Below are positions 43,505 through 55,712 of a stretch of DNA of 64,000 bases, one piece after another. The position numbers and the translations under genes were made by a program. The notes under the pieces were generated by a model. It searched no databases and was not told the DNA's origin. It saw only the letters and a list, made by a program, of their open reading frames with translations. Every line of letters starts with the position of its first letter. The first letter of the stretch is position 1. Origin of the DNA: Petunia secreta (taxonomy: Eukaryota > Streptophyta > Magnoliopsida > Solanales > Solanaceae); contig JARKIP010000005.1 of NCBI GenBank assembly GCA_029990175.1, positions 68,852,001 through 68,916,000 of the forward strand, given 5' to 3'.

Positions 43505-43830
43505 GCAGATGAGGAGACAGTTCACTCTAAACATAAATAGGTGCTAAATAGGTGCTGAAAAGGTTACTGCATCTAATGAGAAGTCACCTTATTTGCCTGA
43601 AGAAGCTAAATAATCAGCTGTAATGACACCATCCCTTTCCTCTACCATGTCAACTGCAAATTCTAGCACGGGGAAGACTGCAGAAACCAAATGTTACACC
43701 TCCTTTGCGACAGGGTCAAGAGTGTACAAATCTATTCCAGATAAGGTCTTCCGCAGGGGTACTGTCGTGCTTCCTATAAGTGAAGAGAAGTGCACTGCTG
43801 TGAGCTTGGAATTTCTTATGAAAAGTGTGG
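43505..43830 (+). pseudogene. C-terminal exons of the dsRBD-like relic, unit C
   Basis: Frame pieces TGKTAETKCYTSFATGSRVY and KSIPDKVFRRGTVVLPISEE correspond to the unit B exon (24516-24636) and to units A and X. One stop (TAA) interrupts at about 43611. Order and spacing relative to the dsRBD exon match unit A. Confidence 0.45.
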
Positions 43831-45235
43831 TTAATTATGTATTAGGCATGTTACTTGCATTTACTGGCCTCTTAAATATACAGATAAAATGAAACGAGAT
43901 GTTACTATCTATTTAAAGTATTTTTATATGTTTTTTCCTGAAACATTTAAGTGTTTATGGAAAGTATTTATATGAAGTCAACAGCAAAGTCTTTAGTTGC
44001 TGCGCCTTAGTTATTCTTTTTGTCTGTTTTAGTTGTGGTTGCTGTTTTCTTCAGGATTAGATGAACTATGTGCGACTTCAGGCATGGACATTCATCCTCT
44101 TCCTCTTGGTGATCTATTATAATTTAACTCTCTCTCTCAAAAATACATTAGCAGATTTAACTTCTCATAAATATGGCTTATAACTTGTAATTGGTCATTT
44201 GCTCTGCCATCTGGAGAGCACATGTGAGATGGTGACCATTTCACCTCAGTACCACTCATGATATATTCAAATGATGTTTTTTAGATTGATAACGAGTTGA
44301 TTGATTTCATTTTACAAATAATAATCGGATCCTTTGTAGCTATTCTATTTCACAGTCATAGCTGCGAGGAAATGGAAATAATCCCAACCAAATTTGAGGT
44401 AAGGAAAGACTAATCTCATTCTTCAGCTTCCTTCATCACATCTTCAGGTTTTCAACCACTAGCATGTTTCGATTGTGGCATCATTAGTCGATTCATTGTA
44501 AGAACTACTTGCATTTCCATCTTCTACGGTGCTACTTGTACTACTTTTCTCTGCTGAAGGGAAAATTTTCAGCTTTAATTAGTATGATCACTGGCTCTGG
44601 ACTAGTATGCCGATGTTCTTTCACTGGCAGAACAAAATGTAGATTACGTCCATGATATAGATTAGCCTTACTTCATATCATGGAAAGACGTAGTCGCAAA
44701 GCCATGATGGTTCAGTTTGGCACTTGGCCAGGCCAGATCCTTATTTCCAATTTCAGTGACTGCACGTTGTGCACGGTACACATGCACTACTTATTAATCA
44801 ACTTTGTGGAATTGACTGCATGTTATGATACTTGTTAATTGCGTGGCCATGGCCACAGGGCCATACATGGCACTAGGAGGCTTGCCAATGCGCTATGGGT
44901 TACAGGGCGTATCAGAAAAGTAGCCGATGACATTTTCGCTCCAGCTGATTTGTCAACGTGCTATAAGTTCCTCCCTGCATGATATTCTTCAAGCAGGTCC
45001 TCAAGAGCTTTATGTTCCTTTGCCTCGTGTGTTCTCCCCAGCATCACATTCTCTCTATTTCACTAGGTACTCTTAATGGTCCTTCCTTAAAGCACAAATC
45101 ACATGTTCATCAAGTCTGGCTTCAATCAGTTTCCTATCCTTTGAATTTGGGCTTGATTAGTTTACTTTTTATGGATCATCCTTGTCTTCTTGAGAAAGTT
45201 TCAGCAAACTAATATGGAAACATGATAGATTTTCC
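43831..45235. other. RFL-unit tail, unit C, then unassigned spacer
   Basis: Homology to other unit tails runs to about 44840. 44840-45235 has no gene I can name. Confidence 0.55.
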
Positions 45236-45410
45236 ACCATGTCATGACATCAAACGGTGGGCGACTTTCCCAATGCACTTGGCAATGGCCAAAGGTCCAG
45301 TGTACTTATGCAAGTTGCACGGTTATTGATGACTCCCTAGAAGCAAGTATTCCTTTGGAATTTCATCATCACATTGTACCACCTTGATGCTCCACCAGCG
45401 GCAATTATGG
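45236..45410 (-). pseudogene. Ty3 integrase C-terminal scrap
   Basis: The minus strand gives, with stops, LHKYTGPLAIAKCIGKVAHRL, resembling the KYxGPFxIxxxIGxVAYRL element of Ty3 integrase C-termini. Short and broken; identity is tentative. Confidence 0.4.
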
Positions 45411-45864
45411 TCAATCTATTTGGTTTACTTTTGGGTCTTAAGATAGCTCCACACTGGCTCTAAGTTTAGCTTCTATTCTTGGGGACAAGCTAGCAACTTG
45501 ATGAGAGTTTAACATATATATATGAGGCGCATCTGTGGTGTATGGGAGGAGCCCTTATGGGATGCATCGTTGTTCCCCAATAACAGTATCGAAAGTGTTC
45601 TTATTGGTATTCAAGCTCTTTTGTGCAGTGAATCACAGTTGTGTCGTAGCCAAGAGCTTTACTCAATTCTAAACCTCATACGAGAGATTGACTAAATTTT
45701 AAATACATTATAAATTTATCTTCTTCTTTTTTTTTTTTTTTTTTTTTTTTTGTGAAATAGTAGCACTAGGAAGTGGTTATTTTTGCCCTTCACCTTCTTT
45801 CTTTGTGTAGTTTGATTCATAGTGGCATGAAGTTTCTACATGTGTTATTCCTAGCAAAATAACA
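45411..45864. other. spacer with poly-T tract
   Basis: No gene. A poly-T run of about 24-28 bases ends near 45751 and may be the tail of a minus-strand retroposon, but no body is recognised. Confidence 0.5.
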
Positions 45865-46257
45865 GCTTGTTTGGATGGTTGTAACCCATGGTATGGTATT
45901 GTATTGTTACCATGTGTACGACGTTTGTTTTGGTTGTTTCTTTAATTAATATTGTATGGTATCGTTAAATCCATGGTTATGCAACCATGAAAACTGTCAC
46001 TTTATGTAACGACAATTTGGTGGGATCGCGTCGTTACCTATTTTTCTTACCCATCATGCCCTCACTTATTATTTAATATTTTCATTTTACCATTTACCTT
46101 ATTTTCAATTATTAAACTACGGTAAACAATACAGTCTATCCAAACATTGTACAACACAATACAATACAGTACTATACGATACGATACGATACGATACGAT
46201 ACGATACAATACAATAAACACATTATGAAACATGGGTAACAACCATCCAAACGGAGT
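45865..46257. mobile_element. MITE with GTTTGGATGGTTG ends
   Basis: Left cttgtttggatggttgtaac and the complement of the right end (ctccgtttggatggttgtta) are imperfect 25-bp terminal inverted repeats. 393 bp, no ORF. Contains (ACGAT)n at 46175-46206. Confidence 0.78.
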
Positions 46258-46494
46258 GTAAAAGATCATTTGTTTGTCTGTGGACTGTGATGTTTGTTAA
46301 CTGTTGCAAATTTAGACACCAACTACATTAATTGTAAAAATTACTGCATCCCACACAAAGAAGAGGGGAAAAAGAAGAAAGGAGGACAATTATTTTAGTT
46401 TAAACGTCCAAGTCTTTATTTCTTAAACCTTCCCTTTCGATTTAAAACATTTTCCATTTTGGTATTCTATCGTTAAAGTTCTCATAACTATTAA

Positions 46495-46724
46495 GGGGTC
46501 GTTTGGTTCAAAGTGGATAATCCCGGAATTATAAATGCCGGAATTAAAATTTGGACTAAAAGTGGGATAAATAAACCCACCTCCTATATGGGATTAGTTA
46601 ATCCCATGATTTTGGGATAAAAGCACTCCCAACTTAGCTAATCCCAACAATCAAACATGTGATTAATTTAGTCCCAAATTTAATCTTGGAATTATTAGTC
46701 CAATCCCCCCAACCAAACGACCCC
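46495..46724. mobile_element. Tourist-type (PIF/Harbinger) MITE
   Basis: Perfect 16-bp terminal inverted repeats (GGGGTCGTTTGGTT..., ...AACCAAACGACCCC) flanked by TAA on both sides (46492-46494 and 46725-46727), the classic 3-bp target duplication. 230 bp, with GGGATTA/TAATCCC inner repeats. Confidence 0.9.
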
Positions 46725-46727
46725 TAA

Positions 46728-47026
46728 GGAGTTGTTTGTCCATACAAATTTTTTGCTTTTTTTCACAATTTTTTGCCAAAAACTTGTTTGTCCATGAAAA
46801 AATGAAACTTTTTGGAAATTTTTTGAAGATGAGTTTTTGAAAAACTAAAAAGTGATTTTTAGCACTTTTTCAAAAATTACTTTGTTTCCACTTACAAAAG
46901 AGCAACTCTTTTCAAGCAAAATACATGTCCAAACATGATTTCAACTTCCAAATATAATTTTTCAACTCAACTTTAAAAATTATTTTTCAAAATTTTTTTT
47001 GGTATCTATGGCCAAACGGCTATTAA
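46728..47026. mobile_element. second MITE abutting the Tourist element
   Basis: Left ggagttgtttgtccatacaa pairs with the complement of the right end (agccgtttggccatagatac). About 300 bp with AAAAAGT/ACTTTTT-rich interior. Left and right flanks both read (t)taag. Superfamily unclear. Confidence 0.6.
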
Positions 47027-47099
47027 GTACGTCTTTTATCAAGACTTCGAGTTTATGATACTTTTCTATCTGATGAATTTTATTATCTAATGTATTTGC

Positions 47100-47150
47100 A
47101 ATAATTCAATACCTTTTCTTTTTCTTTTTCTTTTTCTTTTTCTTTTTCTA
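47100..47150. repeat. (CTTTTT)n hexanucleotide tract
   Basis: Six tandem CTTTTT units at about 47116-47150 in AT-rich spacer. Confidence 0.9.
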
Positions 47151-47527
47151 TTAACTATTTTCCATAAAATATTTTACTCTTCCTTTGAGTTTGTCAATCA
47201 AATAACTAGCAAAGTGAATTCCACTTGGAACATTGTTCAACTTCTCTTATGACTAGTGACTATGCATTGTGAAATACATATATTCATATAATTATAATTT
47301 GTAATAATACATTTATATAATCGGTCTTTTTAGTTATTATTTGCTTAAAATCAAAACTAAATCAAATTGTGCTGATTTTTTTTTTCAAAAAAAAAATTGA
47401 AAATCAAACCAAAAAAGACCAAAAGATATCGTTTTTTTTTTTTGTGTCGGTTCGGTTTGGTTTGGTTCTTCCTCTTTTTGTGAACACCTCTCTGTTTTCG
47501 TCACAATTTATGTGACACTCAGAACCT

Positions 47528-47880
47528 GTTTGGCCAAACTTCAGAAAACTGCTTATTTTTAAAAGTGATTTTCTTTAGAAGTGTTTTTCGTAAAATTTTT
47601 TTTGGAGAGTAGCAGTTTGTGTTTGACCAACTTATTTGAAAATTATTTTTGTCAATAGCTGAGTAGTAATTTGAGTTTGGCCAAGCTTTTTAATAAGTAC
47701 TTTTAAGTGTTCAATTATAAGTATACAATTTATATATTACAATCATAAGGTTAAATAAATATAAATAATTAGGTGTATAATTATTTTTGGTAAGGATACT
47801 TTTGGAAGGATATAAATTAAAAACAACTGCTCCAACTTTTGGGGAAAAAGCTAACTTTTCCAGCTTCTTTCCCACCATAG
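47528..47880. mobile_element. hAT-like MITE remnant
   Basis: cctgtttggccaaacttcag...gcttatttttaaaagtg is a common Solanaceae MITE end. An inverted partner (aagctaacttttccagcttc) lies near 47848 but the terminal bases are not clear, so the right edge is approximate. Confidence 0.45.
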
Positions 47881-48315
47881 AAAAAGAGATTCTGATGACA
47901 TTCAAAAACAATTATGTTATGTATTTTTTACACATACCTACACCCCTTACAAAAAAAAAAAATAGCAATATTTTATAAATTACAATGCATGACAATATTT
48001 CTAGCAAATAGCAAGGTATAAATAGGTTTTTCCATACTGTTTCATTCACTTTCAACAGTTGTGTTGAAACCCTGTTTCTTTCACGCTCTCTTCTCCTCTG
48101 TTTCTCCTTTCTACTCTGATTTCGATTCTCCTTCCAAATTGTTTCTGTTTCACGCTTCTTCTTTTTCTCCAATTCGTGTCTTTTTTGTTTCTACACGTTC
48201 GAACAGATAAAAGATCAAAACTTTACAGATGCTACTGCTTCTTCTTCTCTAGTTCTTCATGTTTCTACAGTAAAAACACGTAAAAATTAAAACTTTCCAA
48301 TTGAGTTTGTTTTCA

Positions 48316-48585
48316 ATGGTACTGATACATATTCTATTAAAGCATGGTGGACGTTGGAACAAATTCGACAAGCACATCGATTTAGTTGTCGACGTTATTG
48401 CAATAAGTTCTGAAGCAAATTATGAGATACTGCGTGATGTAGTTACAAAACAGCTGAGAATTGTTACAACTAGCAAATTGGTTAAAACGAAGTATAAAGT
48501 AATAGAAAAAGGTCTTGGTTTAGAAATACACAACAATATGGGCGTTTTAGTGTATATAGGATTGAAATTGAAAAAAAGGAATTGA
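48316..48585 (+). pseudogene. MULE transposase N-terminal domain
   Basis: The frame (MVLIHILLKHGGRWNKF ...) contains the N-terminal MULE pattern GGRW, a central VDVIAI and the closing NNMGVLVYIGLK. It ends at a TGA before the next domain at 49682. The intervening region is rich in gtatct/gatacat low-complexity repeats. Confidence 0.7.
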
Positions 48586-49681
48586 AACGTATCCACTTTA
48601 ATTTGTATCACAATCGATGAAATTTCCTACGATCAAGATGTCTGGTGTGATAGACATAGCGAAAACACCAGAGATACAGAAAGAAACACCAGAGATACAT
48701 AGAGAAACAATATTGATACATACGGAAACAGTTGCAATAAAGTGAGATACAATGATGATACAATTATTAATAACACTGACGGTGGAATTGCTGATTAAAG
48801 AAAGTTGTGATGAGCATGAGGTAGATGAGGTTGGAGTAATTACTGATAGTGCGCAGAGAGAGATTTTAAAGGGCCAATCATACCTCGACAAAAAGACGGT
48901 AGTAATGGCAATGAAACAATTTCTGTAAAGAAAGAAGATTCAGTTTAAGGTTGAGAGATCGAGTGCAACAAGGTTAGATATCCGTATCTCTGCAATCTCA
49001 GTGTTTTCTGTCTGCAATCTCTGTGTTTTGTGTTTTGTATCATACTTTATCAGTTTGTATCACACTATATATTTATGTGTTTATTTTCTCTATAATTTAG
49101 CAGGTTGAGTGTATCTGTCTGTGTCTAACTGTATCTTAAGGAATCTAAGACATGTTCAGAATATACTTGTATCGCCCTATATCTTCCTGTATCTGATATT
49201 TGTCTTTTGTGTATCTGCAATCTCTGTGTTTTGTATTTTGTATCATACTATATCAGTTTGTATCACACTATATTTTTCTGGGTTTTCTCTACAATTTAGC
49301 ATGTTGAATGTATTTGTCTGTGTCTGACTGTATCTTAAGGAATCTAAGACATGTTCAGAATATACTTGTATCACCATGTATCTTCCTGTATCATGTAATT
49401 GTTTCTCTGTATCTTTCTATATCTGTAGCTATTACCTCATATGCAAAGGCAAAAATTGCAAATGAAAATTTAGGGCATCCAGCTTGAACTCATCGACTTT
49501 GTTCAAAGTTAGAGAATTCAAAAGTGAACACATTTGCTCATATAAGGACAGAGTTTAAGGGCAAGCGCAGTTACATCACGAATGATCGGTACAATCATCA
49601 AGGACATGGTGATTGATCCAAAGTCGACGTACAAGCCAAAAGAGATAATGCAAGATATGCAGAGGAGTTATGGTATACATA

Positions 49682-50436
49682 TTAATTACATGAAGGCATG
49701 GAGATCTTAACAAATAGCAATTGCAATGATAAAAGGAGACCCGACCGAGTCGTACAAGAAACTGCCAAGCTACCTCTACATGTTAGAGCAAAGAAACCCA
49801 GGGCCAATTGTTGGTTTGCAAGCGACAGAAAATCATTACTTCAAGTACAGTTTTGTAGCTTTGAATGCTTCACTAAAGGGATTTCAGCATTGCAAGCCAA
49901 TTGTGGTGGTTGATGGCAGCTTCCTCAAAGCAGCACACAAGGAGACATTTCTGGCCGCTTGCACATTAGATGCAGCAGGTAATGTTTCTAATGCTACAAC
50001 CTAGTTCATAGTGTATCTTGTGTCTAATGTCTTTATTGTCTGGTGTATCAGACTGTTTCATATTGGCATCAAGCTGTTTCAGCTTCTTATGTTACTGTTT
50101 CAGCTTTATATTTGTATCATACTATTTCAGATATGTATCTTACTATTTCTTTCAGCAAGGAGGATACTGCCACTTGCATATGTGATTGTAGATTCGGAAA
50201 ATGATGCCTCCTAGCAGTGGTTGTTTGAGCAGTTCAGAGTTGCTTATGGTGAGAGGGAAAACATGTGTGTTGTCTCGAACCAAAATGAGAGCATAATAAA
50301 GGTTGCTTCAATCGTATATCCTCAAGTGCCACACTATGCATACATATGGCACTTGTGGAACAACCTCAAGACCATGTTCGAGAAATGTGAAGAGAAGCTG
50401 CATGAAACGTTCTTCAATATGGCCAAGGCATACACC
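49682..50436 (+). pseudogene. MULE transposase catalytic domain with one intron
   Basis: Exon 1 (to about 49979) reads QIAIAMIKGDPTESYKKLPS, then YFKYSFVALNASLKGF and VVVDGSFLKAAHKETFLAAC, the first catalytic Asp being in VDGSF. A GT...AG intron (about 49980-50157) has ttctttcag at its end. Exon 2 reads RILPLAYVIVDSENDAS, then a TAG where Trp is expected, then QWLFEQFRVAYGERENMCVV. The next motif is SNQNESI where the family has SDRNESI, so the second catalytic Asp is Asn. Ends at AYT, where the gypsy LTR begins. Confidence 0.88.
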
Positions 50437-52042
50437 TAACACGACCTGAATTTTCGGCTAGGCCATGGGGGCACCCAACATCCTCTTCTAGACCCGTCGG
50501 GCGAACCTTTTTTAATTGAACTCACAAAAGTACAAATAAAATCAACTTATAAATAAGAAATAAGACCTAAAGAGACACAAACATAATTATACATAAGCTG
50601 TACAAAAGAAGTTACAGTTGACTACCCAATGTACTAGGTTTAGGGCTATCCAGACAGACATCTATACATACAGATGAAGTACAAACATCTCATGAAGAGA
50701 GAAAAGTACAACTGAGATAATAAACATAAAATTGGTGGCCATCCTGAACAAAAGCTGGCACACATTGACATCTGAAGTCGTCTTCACTCCTCAACAACGT
50801 GGCGAACTTAATCCTATATTATTACGACCATGATATAGATTAGCCTAACAGGGCATAACATATATTATACAGTATATATCCAAAACTAAGGAGTAATAAG
50901 TACGCCTATCTAAAGCTACACACGTAAAGAGCACGTAGTAGAGTATCCACAAGGCCAAAGGCCACCAAAAAAATGGATAATATTACTTACCTCATTCCAA
51001 AGTTAGCACTGCTACTCAACAACCGCTTTATTCTTGGATTTGCTGCCAAACGATCCCACTCTATTCAATAAGCAGAAAATATATATCAAATAAGGCTAAA
51101 GCCTTAATTCCTTGCATCTTAGAACAATCTGATCAGGAACCCGACACCCGATTCGCATATGCGAATCACAGTTCAGGCCTGCGTACATGATTCAAAATCA
51201 CATAACCAAACCCTAAAAAAATTACATTTATGGGTTCCCCATAACTATCTGAGTTCGAATATATAATCAATTCCATTGTCGGGATCCAATTAACCCTTTA
51301 AACTATCAATTTAACTCATTAGAACAATGTCTAATATCCCGATTTTTGCAGTTAAAATATATTCAAACACACGTAATAAATTGAAATAATGAATTAACAT
51401 CATTACCTGGATGTCTTGGGGTGAAAATTCTATTTTTCCTTCTCATTTTTCTTTCCTTTCTCTCTATTATGATTTTTCCCCCTTTCAGTGCGTCTATGTT
51501 TCTCTCGTGTTCTAGCTTCTGTTCATGTTTTATATCACTTGGAAATGTAAGCTAAGCCCACCGCCTTTCTCAAGCAACTTGGAATCCTACGAAACTTGGA
51601 ATAATCCTAAATTTCTCAAGCAAGTTATATAAAATTTATGTGATGTACTCGCTAAGACAGATTTTGAAACCGATTCCCAAAACATGAGATACGAATTAAA
51701 CGAAAAGAGATCAAATTATTAACTTTCGGTACTTTAGCGGAAACTATCCGAACGACCTCGAAATTCACTTCTGAAAGTTCATACAGGTCACAAATGACCA
51801 TACGAATTTAACGACACTTTTGGATTTTGAATCGAAGCTCATTCACCAAAATCGAGCTCGAAAACCTTTTTTTATGATTTACCGGCAACGAAAATTGAAA
51901 CCTTCTTCCGATACTTACCAAATGAGGTCTGATTCAATTCAAACTTTGCAAACAGGTCTTAATGGATCCTATGGAAATTTTAAGACTATCGGCATGATAA
52001 TCAGAGTCTTAACTTTCGAAACGACTACCTAAGGCCGTTTCA
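50437..52042 (-). repeat. gypsy 3' LTR, copy 1
   Basis: On the minus strand it starts TGAAACGGCC just after a polypurine tract (agtggaggagaa) and ends GGTCGTGTTA at 50437. Aligns along its length with 58873-60720 (shared ggcacccaacatcc, agctgtacaaaagaa, ccataactcactgag and others). About 1606 bp. It lies within the MULE transposase ORF. Confidence 0.82.
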
Positions 52043-53115
52043 TTCTCCTCCACTTAGACTCTTGTTCGTTCTCGAACGAGCTTGAGTCTAAAGCAAAAAT
52101 TCAAAACAGATAACAAGAGAACTTGCACGACCTTCATAAACTATTCCAAGGACATTGTCTCATGTATACAGAATCAGCATTATAACACGCACACCGAAGT
52201 CTGGAATAAAACATATCTGAATAATATCATAACATCATTGCCCTGCTTATTCTTACTAAGCTGACCCGATCTACATTTTTGGAACAAAGATACACGGAAC
52301 AATAGATAGATTAACATGATTCTGTCGATGAATTAGCTCTTCGATATACTTGTCGATATAGAACAGGTCGATGAAACTAAAAATTAGCTTACGCTTCAGC
52401 AATACCTCAGAAATTTAATATTAGCATTCATTATTGGAGGAAGACTCTTCTACTTGGAGCATAAACTCATATAGCTAATTTGAATGAGTATAACCATCCT
52501 CGCACAGTCTGATGGACTAAGAAAGACTTAGCTAAAAACAGAATGCAGCTCAGACCTGAGCTACCAAATTACCCTCTCGACTTGCCAAACAGCTGCAACT
52601 CTTGAGTACACAACTCCATACCGTTTCCATAAGCACCACAGCCTGATGGATCAACTCAGAAGTCAAATGACGCCTCTCGTTACCCTTAGTAGCCTTAAAA
52701 CATAATAATGTGCTTACCTGGATACCTTTACATGCACTCTGGCTCAACACAGGGAACAACACAAGCGGCTACTAACCGCCCAAACTCACTAATGCCGGAC
52801 AGAGAAGAGATGGCAATGGACTGAGTATAGGAATAATTAGAGCTTCATGAAGCTTATTTACTTATTTTCTTGGCTACCAGAGCTAGACACTTCTGAGTCA
52901 GGCTAGCCAAAAGAATTGCAATTAAAAAATAGATATTAAATGAGCCTTATGGAACAACATCCATACTAATTTAACCTTCCAATAAGAACGAAACTCTGAC
53001 AATTTACCAGAAAACCCTTTTATAACCGAGACAAGCTCATAGAATAACATGACTCTACTAGCGTCTCGAACCAAGAGGAGACGCGTAGATCAAATGTTAC
53101 TTACTAATCACTTTA
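52043..53115 (-). pseudogene. gypsy internal remnant, copy 1
   Basis: Next to the polypurine tract, the minus strand has the conserved CTCGTTCGAGAACGAACAAG block found just downstream of pol in such elements. The rest aligns with 60721-61945 but has no coding potential I can recognise. Similarity to copy 2 ends near 53115. Confidence 0.6.
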
Positions 53116-54690
53116 CACCGGAAGAAATGATATGAATTAAACAACAAGATAAAAGGAAACAAGAATTGAAAAGAGATTAAAAGCAAGACCCACTTTTAAT
53201 TAGAAATGATTAAGGAAGAACATTAGGGAAATAGGCCTAATCACACCTTTAATTATCTAAAAAAAGGAACCTATATTAATTGATCCTTAATTGAGTCAAT
53301 ATTTAATTGCAAATCAAGGATTAAGTGATTAAGCAACAAGCTTAGCCAAATTTTCTCACACTCAATATTCATCAGAAGCTAACCCTAATAAATTAATATA
53401 AATGGCTTAAATAGTGGTTCCTAAAAATGGCAAACAATGCCTTAATTTCTCCTAAAATGGGCTGCAACAAAGTCATTAAACTAAAAGAGGCCTTCTGATT
53501 GTCGTCTAAGCACTATCGCGCCAAAACATGCGCGATCGCGTTTGATGTCGCGCGATCGCGATGAACAAGTTCTGGTTCTGAGGCAGTGAGCTTGCAAACA
53601 GGTCCTGAAGCCTCCAACATCTGCCCCAGTAGCTCCAGTTTTGAGAATGTAGCCTGCAACTGTTGCAACTCCCGTATTTGGCTTCTTGTAAATGGTTTAT
53701 TCACGAGCCGATTTGCATCATTTTCTCCTTCTAGAAAAGAATTCATCCACGAATTCGCTTGATCATCATCATTCTCCCCTTCTTGAAAAGAATTCGTCCA
53801 AGAATTTGCTTGATCATCAACTTTGAATGGAGACAAGTCGCACACATTGAAAGCGTTGTGCACTTGATAGTCACTTGGCAACTCAACCTTGTATTCATTA
53901 TCATTGAGGCGTTTAAGGATTTGAAACGGACCATCACCTCTTGGCATCAACTTGCTCATCCTTTTGTTGGAAAATCTATCTTTCCGGAAATGAACCCAAA
54001 CCCAATCTCCCGGTTAAAAGACAATCTTCTTTCTCCCCTTGCTAGCTTTCTTGGAAACTTCTTGGTTCTTCTTTTCAAGTTGCTTCCTCACTTGTTCGTG
54101 AAGTTTCTTCATTTTTTTAGCTCACTTTGGCATCTAAGCTTAAAACCACATCTTGAGACAAATGCGTGAGATTCAAGGGGGTTAGGGGGTTAAAACCATA
54201 CACAACCTCGAAAAGAGTCATGCAAGTAGAAGTATGCATGGTTCTATTATATGCAAATTCAATCAAAGGTAAGTGATCTTCCCAAGAAGCAAGTTTCCCC
54301 TTAACCAAGGCTCTAGGCATGGGTCCTAAGGTTCTATTGACAACCTCGGTTTGGCCATCAGTTTGGGGATGGCAAGAAGTAGAGAACAACAACTTAGTGT
54401 CAAGCCTACCCCATAATTCCTTCCCAAAATAATAAAGAAATTTAGAATCTCCATTACTAACAATAGTTTTAGGGACCCTATGCAATTTAAGTACATGCTC
54501 AACAAACAAATTGGCTACATGGGATGCATCATTAATTTTATGACAAGGAATGAAATGTGTCATTTTAGAAAATCTATCAACTACCACAAAGGTGCTATCT
54601 TTTCTAATTTTGGTCATCGGAAAACCAAACATAAAGTCCATAGAAATATCAAGATACTCCCCCGTGCGTGTTGCCAGATCTCACCTACAC
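53116..54690 (-). mobile_element. nested Ty3 fragment with integrase
   Basis: Sequence not shared with copy 2 of the surrounding family. It carries the C-terminal half of a Ty3 polyprotein on the minus strand and AT-rich 3' sequence (53116-53500). It probably inserted into, or recombined with, the gypsy copy. Neither LTR is recognised. Confidence 0.6.
53513..54660 (-). pseudogene. Ty3 integrase core and polyprotein C-terminus
   Basis: Frame 54641-54117 holds the integrase core: STFVVVDRFSKMTHFIPCHK (second D of DDE in VVVDRFSKM), then SCHPQTDGQTEVVNRTLG with the catalytic Glu. The next frame (53959-53513) continues with GPFQILKRLNDNEYKVELPS, FNVCDLSPF and RPFTRSQI-like KPFTRSQIREL. The integrase is cut before its N-terminal zinc finger at about 54660. 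A stop and frameshift lie near 53960-54117. A 51-bp tandem duplication at 53722-53824 doubles DDQANSWTNSFQEGEND. Confidence 0.9.
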
Positions 54691-55347
54691 AGGGTCACAA
54701 TGTAAAATCATGTTCTTTTCAGTAAATTTACTTCTTTGAATAGCTCAGTTCAATTTAGAATTAGTTAATAGTTTAGTTGCTTAACTATCAGAATAGTATA
54801 AATTCTTGGACCACGGATTAACTACATGTTTATGAATATGCATTTTCTTTCCTAATATATTATTTCCCAGTAAGTCTTGTTCAGCCTTTTAAGAAGGAGT
54901 CTATGAAATTTACTGGGTATCCTGAAAGTGCTGAGCCCGTGAGGACCTGCTTACTTTTATGTGGTAGGTGCTGAGACTGTAGGTGATGAAGCTCAAGGCT
55001 AGTGTCAGACTTGTTCAACATTCAGTTGGTGAGCTCCATTTTCTTTCCAGCGGCTACATTCATTATTTGATCCCAGGGAATGCCCCGAAGACCCATGTCT
55101 TTATTAATTCGGTCTACTATTTTAGAGGCTCATGACTTAGCTAGTAGATTTTTCAGATTTTTGTATTGACCGGATTCAGTATTTATGGTGATATTTTTAC
55201 CTTTAGACTAGTTTATTAAATTAAAGACTGTTATCTACTCTATTTGAGATATGTTAAAGGAATACTTAGACAGTTAATTCAGGGTTCACTCAACAAGTAA
55301 TGTAGGTTGAGTGCCAATCCTATCCTCTCCTAGTTTGGGGGCGTGAC
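54691..55347. repeat. LTR-like terminal segment of the gypsy block
   Basis: No ORF. It ends ttgggggcgtgaca right where the MULE SWIM region resumes, like an LTR end, but it does not match 50437-52042. It may be the far end of a different, diverged LTR. Identity is uncertain. Confidence 0.4.
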
Positions 55348-55712
55348 AAGACATGCCGTTGTGGAAGATTTCAAATTGAAGAGTTGCCCTGTGTGCATGC
55401 TTTGGCTATTCTAAAGAACAAAGGCCTAGAGGAAGAAGACTACACAACAAAATCCCTGGTAAAGACATACGAGGTCCACATTAATCTGATACCGGATGAA
55501 AGCAGATAGGAAATTCCAGCCTTCATTTCAGAAATTGAACTACTGCTACCAGTTGCTAGATGGCCACCAGGAAGGCCAAAATTAATTAGATACAAACCAC
55601 AATGGGAAGTACACGCAAAAAGGACAAAGATTATGTGTGCAAATTGTGGGCGTGAAGGACACACTAGGAAAACTTGTACACATCCTATGAAGGGCAACTG
55701 TGCACATTCTTA
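55348..55712 (+). pseudogene. MULE SWIM zinc finger and CCHC knuckle
   Basis: KTCRCGRFQIEELPCVHALA is the SWIM motif (CxCx(n)CxH) that follows the MULE catalytic domain; one stop (55507-55509) follows; then CANCGREGHTRKTC is a CCHC knuckle and the frame ends at CAHS. Part of the transposase between the catalytic domain and SWIM is missing. Confidence 0.87.

Noticed and set aside
46062..46250. Minus-strand ORF with repeated SYRIV residues
   Set aside because: Encoded by the (ACGAT)n repeat inside a MITE.
54691..55347. Partner 5' LTR of the gypsy copy at 50437
   Set aside because: It has an LTR-like end (gcgtgaca) but shows no sequence match to 50437-52042, so pairing is not supported.
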